DNA of 64,000 bases from positions 124,001 to 188,000 of the forward strand of contig CAJODL010000005.1 in NCBI GenBank assembly GCA_905233165.1, in the 5' to 3' direction. Under the pieces are notes generated by a model, which ran no database searches, was not told the origin of the DNA, and saw nothing but the letters and a program-made list of their open reading frames with translations. Shown here piece by piece: positions 36,088 through 44,092 of this stretch. The position numbers were made by a program, and so were the translations under genes. Numbering within the stretch: the stretch's first letter is position 1; each line of letters starts with the position of its first letter. Source of the DNA: an uncultured Prevotella sp. GTDB taxonomy: Bacteria; Bacteroidota; Bacteroidia; Bacteroidales; Bacteroidaceae.

Positions 36088-37505
36088 AACCAACTGTTCT
36101 CATAATCGGTTCGGGCCTTGGTGCCCTTGAGTGCGGTGTTCTCCTGTCACGGCGGGGGATGCACGTGCGTATTCTGGAGCGGCAGCATCAGCCCGGCGGC
36201 TGCATGCAGAGCTATCGCCGCAACGGCATGGACTACGACACTGGCCTGCACTATGTCGGCGGCATCGGCGAGGGACAGGTGCTCCACGACGTCTTCCAGG
36301 AACTCGGGCTGCTGTCCCTTCCCTGGCAACGCCTCGACCCTGACGGCTTCGACCGCGTCACCATCGGCGGCGAGACATTCCCGTTCGTTGAGGGCTACGA
36401 CAATTTCCTCCGCGTCATGTCCGAACGCTTTCCTTCACAGAAGGCCGGGCTGCAAAAGTATATCGATGTCCTACGCGACAGCGACACGGACACCAGCATG
36501 CACTATGCCGACGTCAATGCGTGGCAATGGCTCAACGAGACCTTTTCCGACCCGCTACTCATCGGTGTCCTTTCGGGAACATCCCTCAAGATGGAACTCA
36601 ACCGCGAAACACTGCCGCTGTTTAACTTCGCCCACGGCAATGCCTCATTCATACAAAGCAGCTGGCGACTGAATGCTCCGGGCAACGTGCTCGTCAACCG
36701 ACTCATAGAGCAGATTGAGAGCAACGGCGGCGAAGTGCTTTGCAACAGCGAGGTAACAGAACTCATAGAGCGCGACGGAAAACTCTGCACCGCCGTCTGC
36801 AAGAATGGCGAACGCTATGATGCCGACATCTTCATATCCGACATCCATCCCTCGCTCACCATCAACCTTATCAAGGAGAGCAAGGTTGTCAAAGGCATCT
36901 ACCGCCGTCGCATGACGTCACTGGAAAATACCTTCGGCATGTTCACATGCTCCCTGCGTCTCGACACTGACCAGTTCTATGCTAACCACAACAAGTTCCT
37001 CTACTCCACCCCTTCCGACGTGTGGGACAGAAACGGCATACTCATATCCTTTGCCGGGCCCAACCAAATAGACATCCTCACCCCGATGCTGTGGAGCGAG
37101 GTGTCACAATGGCACGATACCACCCTTGGCCATCGCGGTGAAGACTACAAGGCCTTCAAGGCTGCTAAAGCACAAGAACTGATAGCAAGGGCTGAAACGC
37201 TCCTGCCGGGACTGCGTGATGCCGTAAAGGAAATATATTGCTCTTCCCCTCTCACGTGGCGCGACTACAACAATGCGCCCGAGGGGAACGCATACGGTAT
37301 CCGCAAAGATTTCTCAAACCACCTGATGACCATCCTCACCCCGCGCACCCCACTGCCCAACCTGCTCCTCACCGGCCAAAGCCTCATGATACACGGCATC
37401 CACGGCACCACCATGACGGCCTACTTTACGTGTAAAGAGTTAGGAGTTAGGATTTTGACGAGATTACGGCTCGTCGGCAATGAGATTACGGCTCGTCGGC
37501 AATGA
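36084..37505 (+). CDS. CrtI/retinol-saturase-like FAD-dependent oxidoreductase
   Basis: 473 residues; dinucleotide site VLIIGSGLGALECGVLLSRRG at the N terminus, then PGGCMQSYRRNGMDYDTGLHYVGG and a C-terminal FAD segment NLLLTGQSLMIHGIHGTTM. The family covers carotenoid desaturases and related enzymes acting on polyene chains. No phytoene synthase gene is present, so a role on the polyene-like product of this locus is more likely. The last 20 or so residues (GVRILTRLRLVGNEITARR) are encoded by repeat DNA and probably do not belong to the fold. Confidence 0.8.
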   Translation: MKPTVLIIGSGLGALECGVLLSRRGMHVRILERQHQPGGCMQSYRRNGMDYDTGLHYVGGIGEGQVLHDVFQELGLLSLPWQRLDPDGFDRVTIGGETFPFVEGYDNFLRVMSERFPSQKAGLQKYIDVLRDSDTDTSMHYADVNAWQWLNETFSDPLLIGVLSGTSLKMELNRETLPLFNFAHGNASFIQSSWRLNAPGNVLVNRLIEQIESNGGEVLCNSEVTELIERDGKLCTAVCKNGERYDADIFISDIHPSLTINLIKESKVVKGIYRRRMTSLENTFGMFTCSLRLDTDQFYANHNKFLYSTPSDVWDRNGILISFAGPNQIDILTPMLWSEVSQWHDTTLGHRGEDYKAFKAAKAQELIARAETLLPGLRDAVKEIYCSSPLTWRDYNNAPEGNAYGIRKDFSNHLMTILTPRTPLPNLLLTGQSLMIHGIHGTTMTAYFTCKELGVRILTRLRLVGNEITARRQ

Positions 37506-37535
37506 GATTACGGCTCATTCCTCACTCCTCATTCT
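37438..37535 (+). repeat. GAGTTAG repeat followed by a 22-base unit in three copies
   Basis: GAGTTAGGAGTTAGG is followed by three copies (the third partial) of a 22-base unit starting GAGATTACGGCTC, from 37459, then by CTCATTC/CTCACTC repeats. The tract spans the stop codon at 37503-37505 and reaches the end of the truncated gene on the other strand. Confidence 0.85.
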
Positions 37536-37830
37536 TCCAAAGCTCGCCGAAATTGCGGTTTATTGCCTCCACAATATTCGAGAACTGACCATTATTACAG
37601 CCCGAATCGCCCACAAGATTGGCCATCATGCCACACAATTCCTTCCAAGTGTTGTCAGGATACTTAAATTTAGAAGCACTCACATGTGCGCCAAGTACTG
37701 GGAAAAGCATCGGAACAAGGGGTTCATGCATGTCTTTTGAGGCCTGTGAGAGCAGTAATTTGATACATTCTGTCCCTTTTCCAAGGGTTGGCATCTTAGG
37801 TGCCATTGAGTTTGGAATGTCGTATTTCAT
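37522..37830 (-). pseudogene. truncated N-terminal part of a DUF3987-type primase/helicase-like protein
   Basis: 102 residues: MKYDIPNSMAPKMPTLGKG ... EPLVPMLFPVLGAHVSASKF, then YPDNTWKELCGMMANLVGDS. I recognise this as the start of the long DUF3987-containing proteins common in Bacteroidales. The similarity stops after INRNF, and the remaining residues ELWKNEE-stop are encoded by the short repeat, so the other several hundred residues are missing. It is a deletion remnant whose break lies at the repeat tract. Confidence 0.62.
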
Positions 37831-37866
37831 TGATTTTCTGCTTTTTAGATGAATAGTTATTGGTTC

Positions 37867-38024
37867 GTCATTACAATTACAGTTATTACAGTTTATTTTT
37901 AAGGGGTATCCTCTTTCTTTATTATATATATATATAACTTATTAATTATTAATTAGTTATATAATATATACAGAGGAGTGCATACCTCATTTTTTAATTG
38001 TAATAACTGTAATCTGTAATTGAC
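37867..38024. repeat. imperfect inverted repeat around an AT-rich core
   Basis: Left arm 37867-37912 and right arm 37975-38024 are near reverse complements, with a perfect 15-base part (37876-37890 with 37999-38013) built of ATTACAG/TTATTACA units. The core 37913-37974 is almost all A and T with TATATATA and TTAATTATTAATTA. It lies upstream of the truncated DUF3987 gene and downstream of the small gene at 38034. Confidence 0.8.
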
Positions 38025-38033
38025 TACAAACCT

Positions 38034-38309
38034 TTAGCCGTTACAAAGTTCTTTAACCACCTTCTTTGCTATCTCCGAGGCTTGTCTTACCAGTTCCTCT
38101 GGCAGTTCCTCCAGGCGTTTCTCTTTAAGAGAGAATACGAAGTAGTATCTGCCATTCTTACCTTTTGACAGCGTGCTATTGTCATCGCGGAACAGAGGTG
38201 TGTTCTTTACGCGCTTCGGCTTCTGGAAGAAATAGACATTACCGTCTCTCATGTCCTGCACCTTGAAATTTCCACTAAAAGGCTCCATCAGCACATCCTC
38301 GCAGCACAT
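38034..38309 (-). CDS. conserved-looking small protein of unknown function
   Basis: 91 residues, soluble, mixed charge: VYFFQKPKRVKNTPLFRDDN, YYFVFSLKEKRLEELPEELV and a C-terminal amphipathic helix RQASEIAKKVVKEL. I do not recognise a family. GGGGAG lies just before the ATG at 38309. It reads towards the inverted repeat and the DUF3987 remnant on the same strand, so it may belong to the same former element. Confidence 0.55.
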   Translation of the reverse strand: MCCEDVLMEPFSGNFKVQDMRDGNVYFFQKPKRVKNTPLFRDDNSTLSKGKNGRYYFVFSLKEKRLEELPEELVRQASEIAKKVVKELCNG

Positions 38310-38326
38310 AAACTCCCCGTGGATAA

Positions 38327-38458
38327 ATTTCTTTTGGAGTTTCGGAAATTTTTACTGCAACAGAAACTGCTGATGTGAACAAGGATGGAGAAATCAATAT
38401 GCCAGATGTGATGTTCATCATCAATTACATCAAAAACGGCAAGTTCCCAGACGAATGA
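38327..38458 (+). pseudogene. C-terminal remnant of a protein ending in a dockerin-like repeat
   Basis: An open frame without a start codon begins after the TAA at 38324 and encodes ...TADVNKDGEINMPDVMFII followed by NYIKNGKFPDE-stop. DVNKDGEIN with the following helix is the EF-hand-like calcium loop of type I dockerin repeats. A strong hairpin follows. The rest of the gene is missing, having been replaced by the element to the left. Confidence 0.7.
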
Positions 38459-38491
38459 GCAGACTTTTTACCAACCCACCCCTTTAACCAC

Positions 38492-38529
38492 TTCGGGAGG
38501 ATTCGCACACAAAAGCGAATCCTCCCGAA
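38492..38529 (+). terminator. strong 15-base-stem hairpin after the dockerin remnant
   Basis: 38492-38506 pairs perfectly with 38515-38529 around an 8-base loop. The bases after it (CGTTTTCGTT) are only moderately T-rich. It probably terminated the lost dockerin gene. Confidence 0.7.
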
Positions 38530-38546
38530 CGTTTTCGTTAAGCCAC

Positions 38547-38580
38547 CTATCAACTGTCAACTATCACCTGTCACCTAACA
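38547..38580 (-). repeat. GGTGACA/GTTGATA short repeat at a stop codon
   Basis: On the minus strand it reads AGGTGACAGGTGATAGTTGACAG and so on, starting in the last codon and stop of the flavodoxin-like gene. Confidence 0.75.
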
Positions 38581-39188
38581 AAGTTCGTCCATTCTGGAGA
38601 CTCTGCTGTAGGGTGGCCTTCTTCTGTTACGTTCAGGCGTTTTATCATCCACGCCATGTTTTGTCCCAAGGTGCGCATGGTCTGCATGCCTTCTTCGTCC
38701 TTAGTCACCTCGCCCGGGTTCATGCCGTATGCCATGTTCCAATACTGCGAACTGACAACGGGCATCTTCATAATTGTGAAATACTTATTCAGGCGGTCGA
38801 AGGCTGCTGACGCGCCACCTCTGCGGCATACCACAACGCTGGCAGCAGGTTTATACTGCAGGTCGTTGCCAAGGGAATAGAACACCCTGTCGAGCAAGGC
38901 ACACAGAGAACCGTTTGGACCACCATAATATACCGGCGAACCAATCACCAGACCGTCGATGCCATCTTTCACGGCACGCCAAATCTTGTAGTACAGGTCA
39001 TCGTTGAACGTACACTTCCCCATCCTGCTGCACCATCCGCAGGCAATGCAACCTTGTATGGCACGCTTACCAATACCAATGATTTCCGTCTCGACGCCCT
39101 CTTTGTTCAAAGACTGCACCACCTCATTAAGTGCCAGATACGTATTTCCGTTATCGTGCGGACTGCCGTTGATGAGTAGAACCTTCAT
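38571..39188 (-). CDS. flavodoxin-fold NAD(P)H-dependent FMN reductase
   Basis: 205 residues. The N terminus MKVLLINGSPHDNGNTYLAL is the FMN phosphate loop of the NADPH-dependent FMN reductase family; GCIACGWCSRMGKC and GLVIGSPVYYGGPNGSLCALLDR follow, as in the iron-sulfur flavoprotein-like group. It probably reduces flavins or quinone-like compounds in the cytoplasm. It is monocistronic, and its stop codon lies in a short repeat. Confidence 0.86.
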   Translation of the reverse strand: MKVLLINGSPHDNGNTYLALNEVVQSLNKEGVETEIIGIGKRAIQGCIACGWCSRMGKCTFNDDLYYKIWRAVKDGIDGLVIGSPVYYGGPNGSLCALLDRVFYSLGNDLQYKPAASVVVCRRGGASAAFDRLNKYFTIMKMPVVSSQYWNMAYGMNPGEVTKDEEGMQTMRTLGQNMAWMIKRLNVTEEGHPTAESPEWTNFVR

Positions 39189-39230
39189 TTCTTTTTATTG
39201 AACATTGACCATTATTCGCTAACCTCTAAC

Positions 39231-40130
39231 CTATTTCTTCTTCTGTGCCTTCGAGAGGTTGCTCAGCGAAACGCTTTTTACTGCCGGTGCCGGTGAGGTA
39301 GAGACATCAGTTACGGCCGCTGCTGACGGATTATAATACTTCCTTGCTTCTGGCAGCCATGCCTGTATCTGTTTTATTCTCTGCTCGTCAGATGGGTGGT
39401 CACTGAAAATAGAGTTGGAACTGTTGCCGACTGCTGCCATGCGCTGCCAGAACGATACCGCAACATCCGGATTGTATCCCGCCATAGCAGCAAAGATGAG
39501 TCCTATATGGTCTGCTTCACTCTCCTGCTTTCTTGAGAAACCTGACGACCACGCCTTGGCACCGACGCCAAGAGCAGCTGACGCTATTGACTGCAATCCG
39601 GAACTGACACCTGCAGCACCTGCCACACCGCCGATGACCGACATTGCCGTCTGTTGCTTATAGGAATTGCTGATGCGTTCTGCAGAGTGTTTCGCCACAG
39701 CATGCGCTATCTCGTGACCAAGCACGACGGCAAGCGATGCCTCGTCTTTCGTAACAGGCAGAATGCCCTCATAGACAACAATCTTACCACCAGGCATACA
39801 CCATGCATTAACCTGACTGTCCTGCACCAGATTGAACTCCCACTGATAGTTTGCCACCTCGTTGCCCATGTTGTGGGAATTAAGATAGGACACCACAGCT
39901 GTTGCCAAACGCTGTCCTACACGTTTTACCATTGCTGTAGCAGCTGCATCGGTAGAAGGCGTCGCCGACTGCATATACTTATTATACTCCTGACTGCTAA
40001 GGCCAAGAACCTGTTCGTCACTGACAATCAAACGTTGTGTCCTGCCCGTAATAGGCACTTTACTTGCAGTACCACAACCAACCAAGATAGCCCCAGCTAT
40101 CACAACAAAAAGGAATTTTATCTTCTTCAT
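39231..40130 (-). CDS. M48-family metallopeptidase lipoprotein
   Basis: 299 residues with a lipoprotein signal (FLFVVIAGAILVGC, Cys19). The zinc site HEIAH is at 139-143 with the third ligand in QESEADHIGL. CMPGGKIVVYEGILPV is also typical of BepA/LoiP-type periplasmic proteases that act on outer-membrane proteins. A Ser-rich linker and a basic tail (LSKAQKKK) end the protein. Its promoter at 40158 is divergent from the next gene. Confidence 0.92.
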   Translation of the reverse strand: MKKIKFLFVVIAGAILVGCGTASKVPITGRTQRLIVSDEQVLGLSSQEYNKYMQSATPSTDAAATAMVKRVGQRLATAVVSYLNSHNMGNEVANYQWEFNLVQDSQVNAWCMPGGKIVVYEGILPVTKDEASLAVVLGHEIAHAVAKHSAERISNSYKQQTAMSVIGGVAGAAGVSSGLQSIASAALGVGAKAWSSGFSRKQESEADHIGLIFAAMAGYNPDVAVSFWQRMAAVGNSSNSIFSDHPSDEQRIKQIQAWLPEARKYYNPSAAAVTDVSTSPAPAVKSVSLSNLSKAQKKK

Positions 40131-40157
40131 AGTAGTAATTTTTTGTTATTTACAGGT

Positions 40158-40166
40158 GCAAAGGTA
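40158..40166 (-). promoter_or_regulatory. -7 box for the M48 lipoprotein gene
   Basis: TACCTTTGC on the minus strand, 27 bases before the ATG at 40130. Confidence 0.65.
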
Positions 40167-40304
40167 CGATTAAGTGAGCAAAATAGCAAACAAACAGAAA
40201 AGTTTTTTTATTTTTGGCTTGTATTTTCGAACGATAGTACCTTCAACAAAGTTAAAGGTACAAAAAAAAATCCGTTTTCTTTACAAATAATCAGAAGTTT
40301 TTTA

Positions 40305-40313
40305 TATTTTTGC
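40305..40313 (+). promoter_or_regulatory. -7 box for the PepSY-like gene
   Basis: TATTTTTGC, matching TAnnTTTGC, 62 bases before the ATG at 40376. It lies inside the longer open frame, which favours the internal start. Confidence 0.6.
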
Positions 40314-40375
40314 ACGCAGAATACGCAAGTATTGCATACAAAAATTTATACACTAACTTAAAATTATTACGAATA

Positions 40376-40810
40376 ATGAAAAGAATGATGTTTTTGATAT
40401 GTATGTTTCTGATGATGGGAACAACATATTCTATGGCAGGTGATGGTTATGTAGTAGGCGTTCAACAACTACCAGCTACAGCACAGGAAGTAATGACAAA
40501 ATGTTTTGCAGACAAAACGATACTGACCATATTGAAAGAGAGGAATGAGTACGAAGTGATATTCAATAATGGAGAAAAGATTGAATTTAACAAAAAGGGT
40601 GAATGGACGGAGGTCTCATGCCACACCACCCAAGTACCTGACATCCTTATTCCAAACCCAATAAAGATGCGCATTATGGCAGACTTTTCGAATACAAGAA
40701 TCGTAAAGATAGACAGAAGCCGTAACGGAAAAAAATATGAGGTAAAGCTGAGTAATGGGTTGGAAGTAGAGTTTGACAAGAAGTTTAACGTAATAAAGGC
40801 GGACGATTAA
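40376..40810 (+). CDS. exported PepSY-like (DUF2874) protein
   Basis: 144 residues from ATG 40376 with signal peptide MKRMMFLICMFLMMGTTYSMA. Two similar halves, YEVIFNNGEKIEFNKKGEW and YEVKLSNGLEVEFDKKFNV, show the beta-strand pattern of PepSY-like/DUF2874 proteins of Bacteroidetes. These are periplasmic and mostly uncharacterised. QLPATAQEVMTKCFADK is the usual helix before the first strand pair. It is alone on its transcript; ACGTTA-type repeats start at the stop. Confidence 0.82.
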   Translation: MKRMMFLICMFLMMGTTYSMAGDGYVVGVQQLPATAQEVMTKCFADKTILTILKERNEYEVIFNNGEKIEFNKKGEWTEVSCHTTQVPDILIPNPIKMRIMADFSNTRIVKIDRSRNGKKYEVKLSNGLEVEFDKKFNVIKADD

Positions 40811-40836
40811 ACGTTAACGTTAACCTTAACGATAAC
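40808..40836 (+). repeat. AACGTTA-type repeat at a stop codon
   Basis: TAAACGTTAACGTTAACC and further units start at the stop of the PepSY-like gene and end before the transporter start at 40850. Confidence 0.7.
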
Positions 40837-40849
40837 AGTAAGATATTTA

Positions 40850-42640
40850 ATGGAATCGATAATGTTTTTAGGTTTCGGCCTTGATGCATGGATTACCATC
40901 GTGACGGTGGTGGGCATGTTTACTATACTTCTGTTTACCAAGTGGCGCAGCGACGTTGTATTCCTCGGAGCTATCGGCACGCTGTTTGTTACTGGTGTAC
41001 TTGATGCGAAGGAGGCTTTCTCGGGCTTCAGCAGTTCTTCGGTAATTACTGTCGGAGTGCTGTTTGTGGTAGTAGCAGGTTTAACACGTACAGGAGTGCT
41101 GTTTGTGGTTGTGAGATATCTGCTCGGCACACCTAACAGTTATTCAAAAGCGGTAACCCGACTGATGCTGCCAGTAGCGGCATTGAGCTCGTTCCTGAGT
41201 AACACAACAGTAGTAAGCCTCTTTGTCGGCATCGTGAAGATGTGGTCTAAAAAACTTGGCATATCGCCATCGAAACTACTCATTCCATTAAGTTATGCCT
41301 CAGGCATGGGTGGTGTATGCACACTCATCGGAACACCACCAAACCTCATCATTAGCGGTCTCTATGAAGAGAAAACGGGTGTGGCAATGAACATTCTGAC
41401 AACAACAATTCCGGGACTATTCTGCCTGGCTGTCGGCATACTGTCTGTCATCGCTATGCGTCGTCTCCTACCCGACCGCAAGGCTCCTGAGAGCGCTTTC
41501 GAACAGACAGGAGAATATACCGTAGAACTGAGAGTGCCTTCGGATAATCCGTATATTGGCCAGACACTTAACGAGGCTGGACTATACCACATCAATGGCG
41601 GCAGCTTAATAGAGATGTATCACTACGACCATGCTCCACTGCCTATCAGAGAAGATGAAATAATCATGGGCGGCGACCACCTGATATATGCTGGACACAT
41701 CGACGAGATATACGAGATAGCCTTGAGACATGACCTTGTGGCTGCTGACCATCATGTATTCTCAATGAGCGAGCTCGACATGAGCAGCACATTACGCACG
41801 GCATACGTCAATTTTGGCAGCAACCTGATAGGCAAGAGAATCGGAGATATTGGATTCGAGAAGGACACCAACATGATTCTGGCTGCCGTATCACGACGCG
41901 GCGAGCGTATCAACAAGGCACCGCGAGAAGTGGTGTTAGAAGCTGGAGACACACTGCTTTTGGTGTGTCCTGGAAATTTTAAAGTGGACACATCAAAGAG
42001 CGACCTCTGCTTCTTTGACTCTGACGATGTACCTGCCATCGGATATGGCACACTTATCTCTACAGCCATCATGATAGCAATGGTAACACTCTCGGCTCTC
42101 GGAGTCTTACCGCTATTGCAATGTGCTTTCCTGGCTGCTGCAGCAATGTTACTATTCAAATGTTGCAACATGGATCAGGCTATGAAGGCTATAAACTGGG
42201 ACATACTGATGGTCTTTGCAGGAAGTGCCGTTCTTGGTATTGCCATCCAGAAGACGGGCATTGCAGAATGGATGGCTAACGGCATCCTCGACGTTTGTGG
42301 CACCAACCCTATCGTGGTAATGACTGCTGTATGCTTCGTAGGCACCTTCATAACAGAATTTATCTCAAACACAGCAGCGGGTGCTATGTTCTTTCCTATA
42401 ATGTATGAAGCAGCAGAAAAGCTGGGGTACGACCCGTTCCCGTTCCTTGTTGCCTTGATGATTAGCGTCAGCAGCAGTTTTGCAACGCCTATCGGCTCAC
42501 CAACACATATGTTGGTTTATGCCCCTGGCGGATATCGATTTAGCGACTTTATGAGAATAGGTTTGCTGATGAACATCATCATACTGGCTGCCAACATACT
42601 GATAGTGAATATTGTCTATCCGTTGACACCATTACCATGA
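40850..42640 (+). CDS. SLC13/DASS-family anion permease with RCK_C domains
   Basis: 596 residues. Two membrane halves (about 1-185 and 395-596) with LSNTTVVSLFVGIVKMW and GVCTLIGTPPNLIISGLYEEKTG, and in the second half FISNTAAGAMFFPIMYEAAE and SSFATPIGSPTHMLVYAPGG: the paired SNT-type sites of sodium:dicarboxylate/sulfate symporters. Between them lie two RCK_C/TrkA-C type domains (about 210-380; LRVPSDNPYIGQTLNEAGLY, AYVNFGSNLIGKRIGDIGF), usual in bacterial sulfate or dicarboxylate members. Substrate not resolved. Confidence 0.9.
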   Translation: MESIMFLGFGLDAWITIVTVVGMFTILLFTKWRSDVVFLGAIGTLFVTGVLDAKEAFSGFSSSSVITVGVLFVVVAGLTRTGVLFVVVRYLLGTPNSYSKAVTRLMLPVAALSSFLSNTTVVSLFVGIVKMWSKKLGISPSKLLIPLSYASGMGGVCTLIGTPPNLIISGLYEEKTGVAMNILTTTIPGLFCLAVGILSVIAMRRLLPDRKAPESAFEQTGEYTVELRVPSDNPYIGQTLNEAGLYHINGGSLIEMYHYDHAPLPIREDEIIMGGDHLIYAGHIDEIYEIALRHDLVAADHHVFSMSELDMSSTLRTAYVNFGSNLIGKRIGDIGFEKDTNMILAAVSRRGERINKAPREVVLEAGDTLLLVCPGNFKVDTSKSDLCFFDSDDVPAIGYGTLISTAIMIAMVTLSALGVLPLLQCAFLAAAAMLLFKCCNMDQAMKAINWDILMVFAGSAVLGIAIQKTGIAEWMANGILDVCGTNPIVVMTAVCFVGTFITEFISNTAAGAMFFPIMYEAAEKLGYDPFPFLVALMISVSSSFATPIGSPTHMLVYAPGGYRFSDFMRIGLLMNIIILAANILIVNIVYPLTPLP

Positions 42641-42675
42641 AGATAGTTGATAGCTGATAGTTGAAAACGATAATA

Positions 42676-42709
42676 AATAAACCCACACAGAAATCTGCGT
42701 GGGTTTATT
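42676..42709. terminator. bidirectional terminator between SLC13 permease and leuB
   Basis: AATAAACCCACACAG pairs with CTGCGTGGGTTTATT around AAAT with a single mismatch-type pair in the middle. T-rich sequence follows on both strands, fitting the two convergent genes. Confidence 0.85.
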
Positions 42710-42729
42710 ATATTATATAAGATATATTA

Positions 42730-43812
42730 TTACGCCTTCTTGATATAGTCAACAATCCACTGACCTACTTCCTTTGTGCCATACTTAGCACCGCCTTCTA
42801 CCTGAATTTCCGGTGTGCGGACATTCTGATCGAGGGAAGCATCAACAGCCTTACGGATGAGAGCACCTTCTTCCTTGAGGTCGAAATACTCATAGAGCAT
42901 AGCAACAGAAAGAATCTGCGCAAGTGGGTTAGCAATATTCAAGCCCTTACCCTGTGGCCATGAACCGTGGATTGGCTCAAAGACTGGTGTAGAAGAACCT
43001 GTTGATGCTGATGGGAGAAGACCCATAGAACCTGTGATACAAGAACCCTCATCGGTAAGGATATCACCAAAGGTATTTTCAGTTACCATAACGTCGAAGA
43101 ATGTTGGCTCCTGAATCATGCGCATAGCAGCGTTGTCAACATACATATAGTCAGTTGTTACATCAGGATACTGAGGAGCTATCTCCTGTGCAATCTTACG
43201 CCACAAACGTGAAGAAGCAAGCACATTAGCCTTATCTACAACAGTAACATGATTCTTACGCTGACGGGCATACTGATATGCTACCTTCAGAATGCGCTCT
43301 ACCTCATGACGAGTGTAGTAGTTGGTATCGAGAGCATCTTCTTCGCCAAGTTCTGCATTCATCTGTGGCTCCTGTTTCTTACCAAAGTACATACCGCCAG
43401 TAAGTTCACGGATACAGATAAAGTCAGCACCCTTTACTATCTCGTCTTTCAGAGGTGACTTATGAACGAGGCAATCGAAAGTGGTTACAGGACGGATGTT
43501 TGCAAACAAACCGAGTTTCTTACGCATAGCGAGAAGGCCCTGCTCTGGACGTACCTTTGCAGAAGGGTTGTTATCAAACTTTGGATCACCAACGCTGGCA
43601 AAAAGTACAGCATCAGCTTCCTCACATACTTTGAATGTCTCCTCTGGGAATGGGTCGCCTACCTCATCAATAGCATGAGCACCACAGAGGGCTTCCTTGT
43701 AACTTACTTCGTGACCGAACTTCTCTGCAACAGCAGACATTACAGCCACACCCTGCTCCATAATTTCTGGGCCGATACCATCACCAGCCAATACAGCAAT
43801 TTTCAGTTTCAT
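42730..43812 (-). CDS. leuB: 3-isopropylmalate dehydrogenase
   Basis: 360 residues. [13 protein letters not shown] at the N terminus, [26 protein letters not shown] and [17 protein letters not shown] identify the NAD-dependent oxidative decarboxylase of leucine biosynthesis. No other leu gene is in the window; it ends at the shared terminator and its start is preceded by AT-rich short repeats. Confidence 0.96.
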   Translation of the reverse strand: MKLKIAVLAGDGIGPEIMEQGVAVMSAVAEKFGHEVSYKEALCGAHAIDEVGDPFPEETFKVCEEADAVLFASVGDPKFDNNPSAKVRPEQGLLAMRKKLGLFANIRPVTTFDCLVHKSPLKDEIVKGADFICIRELTGGMYFGKKQEPQMNAELGEEDALDTNYYTRHEVERILKVAYQYARQRKNHVTVVDKANVLASSRLWRKIAQEIAPQYPDVTTDYMYVDNAAMRMIQEPTFFDVMVTENTFGDILTDEGSCITGSMGLLPSASTGSSTPVFEPIHGSWPQGKGLNIANPLAQILSVAMLYEYFDLKEEGALIRKAVDASLDQNVRTPEIQVEGGAKYGTKEVGQWIVDYIKKA

Positions 43813-43820
43813 AAGAATTT

Positions 43821-43852
43821 ATTTTGAATTATGAATTTTGAATTATGAATTA
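43821..43852. repeat. GAATTATGAATTTT short repeat
   Basis: Near-copies of TTTTGAATTATGAA lie between leuB and tRNA-Pro, close in sequence to the tract at 6149-6182. Confidence 0.65.
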
Positions 43853-43895
43853 AAGAAGAGGAAACTTCCATCTCTGGATGCTTCCTCTTTCAGGG

Positions 43896-43968
43896 TCGGG
43901 GTGACAGGACTCGAACCTGCGACAGCCTGGTCCCAAACCAGGAACGCTACCAACTGCGCTACACCCCG
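43896..43968 (-). tRNA. tRNA-Pro (anticodon UGG)
   Basis: On the minus strand CGGGGTG pairs with CACCCCG. The anticodon arm CTGGT-TTTGGGA-ACCAG type loop carries TGG, and the T loop TTCGAGT is standard. CCA is not encoded. Confidence 0.95.
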
Positions 43969-43992
43969 GTGCACTTTTTCTCAAATGCGGAT

Positions 43993-44001
43993 GCAAAGGT
44001 A
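43993..44001 (-). promoter_or_regulatory. -7 box for tRNA-Pro
   Basis: TACCTTTGC on the minus strand, 24 bases before the tRNA. Confidence 0.65.
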
Positions 44002-44092
44002 CAAAGTTTTTCTGATATAAACAAATATTTTAAAAAGAAAAGTGATAATTTTATTTCAAATTACCACTTTCCTTGATATCCGTCAACTTTAC

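Noticed and set aside
36084..37505. Carotenoid biosynthesis gene (phytoene desaturase)
   Set aside because: No phytoene synthase, cyclase or isoprenoid gene is nearby; the neighbours are ACP-dependent fatty-acid-type genes.
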